From the NCBI GenBank assembly GCA_904420075.1, contig CAJFTX010000044.1:1-44920 (forward strand): a stretch of 44,920 bases of DNA, written 5' to 3'. This document shows, piece after piece, positions 40,467-44,920 of the stretch (the stretch's first letter is position 1; the number at the start of each line of letters is the position of its first letter). The position numbers were made by a program, and so were the translations under genes. Under the pieces are notes generated by a model. That model was not told where the DNA came from and made no database searches. It worked only from the letters and a program-made list of their open reading frames with translations. This stretch comes from an uncultured Clostridia bacterium (GTDB taxonomy: Bacteria > Bacillota > Clostridia > Oscillospirales > Feifaniaceae).

Positions 40467-41204
40467 TCAGCGAATCCGTCTCAGCGGCACCCATGCGCCG
40501 CAGAGCCGCATACAGATGTCCGCGATCTGGATCGCTGTCTTTTTGAGGTTGCTGTCAAAAATACTCTTCCCCTCGTTCTGGAGCGCCACAATCGCCGGCT
40601 CTTCCGGCACAAGGCCGAGCAGCGGCACCGCAAGCTGGTCGATCGTCTTGTCTACGTCCGGCGCGCGGCCGCGCTCAATCAGCTTCACATTGATCCGGTT
40701 GATGACGAGCTTCAGCTGCCGCATTCCGCCCGCGCGGAGCTTTGCGGCCATCCGCTCGCCGTCGCGCAGCGCCGTCTCGGTCGGGGTCGTCACAACGATG
40801 GCCTCTCCCGCGGAGAGCGCCACCTGCAACACCGAGTCGCCGACTCCCGCGCCGCAGTCGATCAGCACATAGTCAAAGTGTTCTTTCAGCGCCGCGAGCA
40901 TATAGCGAAACGCATCAAGCCCCTCTTTCGTGAGCTCCTTGTTCGGCGCGGCGAGATACATCGCCCCCGAGCCGGTCTTCACAAGCGCCCTGTCGAGCGG
41001 GCAGCGGCCCTCAACCACATCCGCCAGATCATACACAATCTCGCTCTGTACCCCGAAGGCGAGGTCGAGATTACGCAGCCCCATATCTCCGTCCACAGCG
41101 ACCACCGACTTCGAGAGCCTCGACAACCCCTCCGCGAGCACACAGGTGAGCGTCGTCTTGCCGACGCCTCCCTTCCCGCTTGTAATCGCGATCACTCTCC
41201 CCAT
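40467..41204 (-). CDS. minD: MinD-type ATPase (septum site-determining protein), orphan
   Basis: 245 residues from ATG 41204; the frame is open further upstream but the family N-terminus MGRVIAITSGKGGVGKTT begins here. Deviant Walker A KGGVGKTT with Lys11 and Lys16, switch I DGDMGLRNLD, switch II VLIDCGAGVG, and TPTETALRDGERM. MinD is a membrane-associated ATPase that brings MinC to the cell poles to block division there. The usual C-terminal membrane-targeting amphipathic helix is not obvious; the tail MRLCGAWVPLRRIR may be a short variant. minC and minE are not adjacent. It has its own promoter in the 120 bp after mrdA. Confidence 0.8.
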   Translation of the reverse strand: MGRVIAITSGKGGVGKTTLTCVLAEGLSRLSKSVVAVDGDMGLRNLDLAFGVQSEIVYDLADVVEGRCPLDRALVKTGSGAMYLAAPNKELTKEGLDAFRYMLAALKEHFDYVLIDCGAGVGDSVLQVALSAGEAIVVTTPTETALRDGERMAAKLRAGGMRQLKLVINRINVKLIERGRAPDVDKTIDQLAVPLLGLVPEEPAIVALQNEGKSIFDSNLKKTAIQIADICMRLCGAWVPLRRIR

Positions 41205-41259
41205 CTCGTCTCTGTCCCAATCCTTTCGCTCGTGGAATATAGATAAAATAGCACTATAA

Positions 41260-41288
41260 ATTCTATCTTTTTTTAAGAGTTTCGTCAA
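41260..41288 (-). promoter_or_regulatory. Vegetative promoter of minD-mgsA
   Basis: Minus strand TTGACG (41288-41283), 17-nt spacer, TAGAAT (41265-41260), about 56 nt before the minD ATG at 41204. It separates minD from the upstream mre-mrdA block, although no terminator is visible after mrdA. Confidence 0.7.
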
Positions 41289-41326
41289 TGCCGAAATCGA
41301 CAAAATCTCATAAAACGGATAAATTC

Positions 41327-43441
41327 CTACTGTGCGAGCTCATTCTCCGGCTGAATTCCGAGCTCCGCCACCGCTTTATCGCCAAAATACTGGTCAAAGA
41401 TATCCCGCGCGACAGTCGCCGCATAGTTGCCGTGCGCCCCGTGTTCAATCACGATCGCCACGGCGATCTCCGGATTGTCAAACGGCGCAAACGCGACGAA
41501 TACGCCGGTCGCCGAGCCGGAGGGGACCGAGGCCGTACCGGTCTTGCCGCCGACCTTGATCGGATAATTGCCGAACACACTCGACGCCGTACCGTCCTCG
41601 GTCACAGCGCCCATTCCGGCCATAATCGCATTGTAGCTCGTCTCCGAGATACCGAGCTCCTCCACCACAGTCGGCTCAAACGCCTTGATCTCCTCATTGC
41701 CGACATAGGAGCGCACACTGCGCAGCAGCGTCGGCTGATACCGGGTCCCTCCGTTGACGATGGTCGCCACATAGTTTGCCAGCTGGAGCGGGGTCAGAAG
41801 ATTGTCCGACTGACCGATCGCCGCCTGCAGCGTGTCGCCGTCCCACCAGGTCTCCCCGCGCTCATCGCGCTCGATCGGCCCCGCGATGGTACCCGCGCGC
41901 TCGCCCGGGAGTTCGATGCCCGTCTTCTGTCCCATGCCGAGCCTCTGGCACCACTCGCCGAGTTTGGTAATGCCGAGCTGGCGTCCCATCTCGTAGAAGT
42001 AGTAGTTGCAGGAGCCCTTCAGCGCCCCGACGACGTCCACATTGCCGTGGGTCCGCCCGGTGTCGGTATAGAGCCAGCAGGCCGGCTGATAGTCCGGATA
42101 GTAACGGTAAATTCCGAGGTCCAGCACCTTGGTCGACGGAGTCGCAACCCCCTCCTCGAGCACGGCGAGTGCCGTCGCCATCTTAAAGGTCGAACCCGGC
42201 TCATAGGCGCCGCTGATCGTCCGGTTGAGCAGCGGCCTGCGCGGGTCGGAGTTGAGCTCATTGAAATCCGCGTTGTAAGTGGCCGGATTATAGGTCGGAT
42301 AGGACGCGTCGACCAGCACCTCTCCGGTGTCCACCTTGAGCACCACGCAGGAGCCGGCCTCTGCGTCCCAGCCGTTTTTCGAGCCGGTACCGGGGCCGCC
42401 GCCCTGCCGCTTGCCCTGCTCAGCGATGCGGTTTATCGTCTCCTCGAGCGACTGCTCCGCCACCTGCTGAAGATTCTTGTCAATGGTGAGCATCACCGAA
42501 TTTCCCGGTTGAGGTTCCTCGGAGAAGTGGGTGTCGGTCACCTTGCCCTTGCTGTTCTGTTCGATCACCTTGGTGCCCGGATAGCCGCGCAGATACTCCT
42601 CCATCGTCTGCTCAATCCCGCCCTTGCCGACCGTGTCGCTCGCGAGATAGCCCTTCGCCTTATACTCCTCCACCTCATCGGCCCCGATCTTTCCGACCGT
42701 CCCTAAAAAGTGGGCGCCGAGCGAGCCCGCGACATACTCCCGCACCGGCTGGGTGTCGATCGTAACCCCCTGGAAATTCTCGTACTGTTCACGCAGAATG
42801 GTGACCGTACTGATGTCGACGTCGGTCATCACCGTATAGGGGGAGGTCAGCGAAAAGCCCGCCTGCTCCATGTCGTAGCGCATTCCGGCAATTCGCCGCT
42901 GTTCCGCGCTTGTGAACTCATCTCCGATTTTGTAGCGCTTGATGAGATCGGCCATCGCTGTCTCGGCGTCGACCTCCTGCTCATAGTCCCGCGCTTTCAA
43001 AAAGCGCTCCTTCTGTTTTTGCAGGCGCTCCTGCTCGCTCTCATCCTCGCTCACGAGATAGGCAAACGGCGCCTCCGCCGTAATCGGCAGGTTGTCCTCG
43101 TAGACATACCCTCCCGCGTCGAGCACCTCAAGCAGGTTCAAAATCACCTGGTTCTGCGTCTCGGTCTGCAGATTGACCTTGTCGAGCTGAACCGAGAAGC
43201 CCATCCGGTTTTTGACAAACGCGCGTCCATACCGGTCAAAAATCTCCCCTCTCGGCGCCGACACCGACACCGAGCGGCTGATCCGTTTCTGAGCGCGCTC
43301 CGCATAGCTCGCGCCCTCGGCGATCTGTAAGTTCGCGAGCCGGAAGAGATATACGACGCTGAGTACGACCACCAGCACAAGCAGCGCGATCCGTCTCTTT
43401 CCAAACGGCAGCGCCTTCTGGTTGTTTCCCGAATCTCTCAT
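41327..43441 (-). CDS. mrdA: Penicillin-binding protein 2 (elongation transpeptidase)
   Basis: 704 residues. One N-terminal membrane anchor (~16-38), a dimerisation/pedestal domain (~55-300) with APRGEIFDRYGRAFVKN, and a transpeptidase domain (~310-680) with the three active-site motifs: SxxK as Ser417-Thr-Phe-Lys420, SxN as Ser477-Cys-Asn479 and KTG at Lys633-Gly635. It cross-links peptidoglycan during cell elongation, working with MreC/MreD and a SEDS glycosyltransferase (RodA), which is not in this window. It follows mreD with 1 bp between stop and start. Confidence 0.95.
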   Translation of the reverse strand: MRDSGNNQKALPFGKRRIALLVLVVVLSVVYLFRLANLQIAEGASYAERAQKRISRSVSVSAPRGEIFDRYGRAFVKNRMGFSVQLDKVNLQTETQNQVILNLLEVLDAGGYVYEDNLPITAEAPFAYLVSEDESEQERLQKQKERFLKARDYEQEVDAETAMADLIKRYKIGDEFTSAEQRRIAGMRYDMEQAGFSLTSPYTVMTDVDISTVTILREQYENFQGVTIDTQPVREYVAGSLGAHFLGTVGKIGADEVEEYKAKGYLASDTVGKGGIEQTMEEYLRGYPGTKVIEQNSKGKVTDTHFSEEPQPGNSVMLTIDKNLQQVAEQSLEETINRIAEQGKRQGGGPGTGSKNGWDAEAGSCVVLKVDTGEVLVDASYPTYNPATYNADFNELNSDPRRPLLNRTISGAYEPGSTFKMATALAVLEEGVATPSTKVLDLGIYRYYPDYQPACWLYTDTGRTHGNVDVVGALKGSCNYYFYEMGRQLGITKLGEWCQRLGMGQKTGIELPGERAGTIAGPIERDERGETWWDGDTLQAAIGQSDNLLTPLQLANYVATIVNGGTRYQPTLLRSVRSYVGNEEIKAFEPTVVEELGISETSYNAIMAGMGAVTEDGTASSVFGNYPIKVGGKTGTASVPSGSATGVFVAFAPFDNPEIAVAIVIEHGAHGNYAATVARDIFDQYFGDKAVAELGIQPENELAQ

Positions 43442-43442
43442 C

Positions 43443-43955
43443 TCACTCCAACTCCATCAGTCTCTTCGAAGCTGCCCGTGCGCCGAAATACGCCGGTATC
43501 AGCACGACAGCCGTCAGTAAAAACTCCACAAAATAGGTCCAGAGATAGGGCAGCATCGCCGCCGGATCAAGCAGCACCAGGCAGTGCCATACCACCAAAA
43601 TCACTGTCACAATCCCGTAGACCGCTCCCAGCGCCGCGAGCGCGGCCGGCAGATTCCGCCAGAGCGCTGTCTCCGAGAGAATCCCCACCAGGAAGCCGGA
43701 GAGCATCAAAAGCAGCCCGAAATAGCCCACGAGCTCTCCCGCCGTGCAGTCGAGCACAAAGCCGAGTACCGCGCCGAACACCGCGCCCCGATTCGGCCCC
43801 TCAAAGAGGGCGAGCGTCACCACTGCTGCGAGCGCATAGTTCGGCTTCACCCCGAAGACGCGCAGCGGCAGCACCGTCTGCAGAATCAATACCAGGATCA
43901 GCACGATTCCATACATCGCAATCATATTTAAAATTTTTCCAGCCCTCTGCGACAT
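43443..43955 (-). CDS. mreD: Rod shape-determining protein MreD
   Basis: 170 residues, nearly all membrane: about five segments (10-30, 38-60, 68-92, 100-125, 135-160). The N-terminal LILQTVLPLRVFGVKPNYAL and central GPNRGAVFGAVLGFVLD are MreD-like. It is part of the elongasome with MreC and PBP2. The low sequence conservation of MreD makes the call depend partly on its place between mreC and mrdA. ATG 43955 lies 12 bp after the mreC stop. Confidence 0.9.
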   Translation of the reverse strand: MSQRAGKILNMIAMYGIVLILVLILQTVLPLRVFGVKPNYALAAVVTLALFEGPNRGAVFGAVLGFVLDCTAGELVGYFGLLLMLSGFLVGILSETALWRNLPAALAALGAVYGIVTVILVVWHCLVLLDPAAMLPYLWTYFVEFLLTAVVLIPAYFGARAASKRLMELE

Positions 43956-43967
43956 AGCGTCTCCTCT

Positions 43968-44804
43968 CTATTCCGCGGTAAAGGAGGTGATCACACAGAC
44001 GCTGCGAATCCGCTCAAAATCCACCGCGGGCTCTATCTCCGCATAGTAGGAGATCCCATGGCTCTCCGGCTCCACACGGGTCACCGTCCCGATCAGCAGC
44101 CCCTTAGGGAACAGCCCCCCGAGTCCGGAGGTCTCCGCCGTATCCCCGACGCTCGCACTCTTCTCGCTCGGCAGCATAGTGAGCCTGCAGGTCCCCTCCT
44201 TCTGGGTGTCCACGCCGCCCTCGAGCACCGCGGCGTCCCGCGTGCGGGAGACGAGCGCCCCCACCACGCTGTCGCTGTTGATAATGGTGGTCACCTTCGC
44301 CCAGTTGGTTCCGACCTCCGACACATAGCCGCAGAGACCGTCCGGCGTGATCACCGTATCCTTCAGCTCAATTCCCGCGAGCTCCCCCTTGTCGATCGTA
44401 AACGCATAGAACAGGTTGCCCGGGTCTCTGGCGATGACCTCCGCCATCACAAATTCGTACTCCGGATGTTCCTCCTTAATGCCGAGATACTCCCGCAGCT
44501 CCCCGTTCTCGTCCCGGAACCGCTCAAGCTCCCGGTTCTCGCTCTCAAGCTCGCGCACCCGCTGCTCGAGCTCCCCTTTCTCCTTTTTCAGCTCGTCAAA
44601 CTCGGTAAAATAGGACAGCTTGTCCGAGAAGAAATTTCCGACCGCCGCAGCTCCATTTTGAATCGGCGTAAAAATCACATTTGTGATGTTTCGGACGAAG
44701 TCCACCTTCTGTACCTCACTGCTCGAGAGCACCATAAAGGTCAAAAACACCACTGTGAATACCACCACGAAAAGAAATACCCAGCTCTTTAAAAACTTTT
44801 TCAT
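43968..44804 (-). CDS. mreC: Rod shape-determining protein MreC
   Basis: 278 residues: short cytoplasmic tail, one membrane segment (~8-28), a coiled coil (~65-110, ELKKEKGELEQRVRELESEN) and the paired beta-barrel MreC domain (~115-275; VIARDPGNLFYAFTIDKGEL, VTTIINSDSVVGALVSRTRD, GLGGLFPKGLLIGTVTRVE). It scaffolds the elongation complex and activates PBP2. ATG 44804 is 6 bp after the mreB stop, so it belongs to the same operon. Confidence 0.95.
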   Translation of the reverse strand: MKKFLKSWVFLFVVVFTVVFLTFMVLSSSEVQKVDFVRNITNVIFTPIQNGAAAVGNFFSDKLSYFTEFDELKKEKGELEQRVRELESENRELERFRDENGELREYLGIKEEHPEYEFVMAEVIARDPGNLFYAFTIDKGELAGIELKDTVITPDGLCGYVSEVGTNWAKVTTIINSDSVVGALVSRTRDAAVLEGGVDTQKEGTCRLTMLPSEKSASVGDTAETSGLGGLFPKGLLIGTVTRVEPESHGISYYAEIEPAVDFERIRSVCVITSFTAE

Positions 44805-44810
44805 GGTTCT

Positions 44811-44920
44811 CTACCGTTTCATCGCCTTTTTCATCGACATATCAAACGCCCCGTCCGACATCATCTTCCCGAGGCCGCGGATCGCACACTTCTCCGGGTC
44901 CTCCGGCAGATTTACCGTAA
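44811..44920 (-). CDS. mreB: Rod shape-determining protein MreB, C-terminal end (partial)
   Basis: The last 35 codons of a gene entering from the right edge, ending TAG at 44813-44811. The visible peptide includes NLPEDPEKCAIRGLGKMM, matching the actin-like MreB C-terminus (in other species a phrase of the form AEDPLxCVAxGTGK). It is followed at once by mreC, mreD and mrdA. The tail DMSMKKAMKR is more basic than usual. Identity rests on this short stretch and the operon order. Confidence 0.85.
   Translation of the reverse strand, partial: TVNLPEDPEKCAIRGLGKMMSDGAFDMSMKKAMKR

Noticed and set aside
1-44920. Mobile elements, CRISPR arrays, tRNA or rRNA genes
   Set aside because: Looked for transposase or integrase motifs, regularly spaced repeats, tRNA T-loop (GTTCGAATC) signatures and rRNA cores; none seen.

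Overview
This 44.9 kb window looks like a chromosomal segment of a GC-rich, endospore-forming member of the Clostridia (Firmicutes), plausibly Oscillospirales-like. The support is: sporulation genes spoIID and a spoIIQ-like gene, a T-box in front of hisS-aspS, a Crh-like HPr, a single-chain PurL of the large type, a giant acyl-CoA dehydratase activase, strong purine-rich ribosome binding sites, and several TTG/GTG starts. Lineage is inferred from gene content only. No tRNA, rRNA, CRISPR array, insertion sequence, phage gene or integrase was seen; it reads as housekeeping chromosome.

Layout. 0-1.6 kb: an ECF sigma factor and its translationally coupled membrane partner. 1.7-4.7 kb: a tight four-gene operon (AGCS symporter, YgjP-like metallopeptidase, minimal O6-methylguanine methyltransferase, uncharacterised multi-span membrane protein) with a clear promoter and terminator. 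4.7-8.7 kb: a TepA-type ClpP-fold protease plus a small cysteine-rich protein, a polysaccharide deacetylase and a membrane glycosyltransferase. 8.8-12.8 kb: an ABC exporter, and an SDR reductase with an iron-containing alcohol dehydrogenase. 12.8-14.7 kb: a spoIIQ-like gene with a sigma-F-type promoter, and spoIID. 14.7-16.8 kb (+ strand): citrate synthase and a DHFR/RibD-like reductase. 17.2-22.2 kb: a GNAT acetyltransferase coupled to a 1465-residue dehydratase activase. 22.3-24.0 kb: D-lyxose isomerase (+) and a flavodoxin/ferredoxin protein (-). 24.1-29.3 kb: purL and mtaB. 29.3-31.5 kb (+): a His-less HPr and a Na+/Pi cotransporter-PhoU fusion. 32.1-36.7 kb: a four-gene Gld-like ABC system. 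36.7-40.0 kb: a T-box-controlled hisS-aspS pair. 40.0-44.9 kb: mgsA, minD, mrdA, mreD, mreC and the 3' end of mreB.

How they work together. The mreB-mreC-mreD-mrdA block makes the cell-elongation machinery. MinD follows, but minC, minE and rodA, which often sit here in related clostridia, are absent. SpoIIQ and SpoIID belong to forespore engulfment. The GT2 enzyme and the deacetylase may act on one cell-surface polymer. The hisS-aspS leader shows overlapping Asp and His codons (GACAC) at its candidate specifier position, matching both downstream synthetases.

Nothing here is clearly a new defence or mobile system. The best leads are the possible dual-codon T-box, the dyad on the purL promoter, the orphan MinD, the Gld-like ABC operon with paired repeats at its promoter, and several uncharacterised proteins. 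All calls are from reading sequence; no database search was run.
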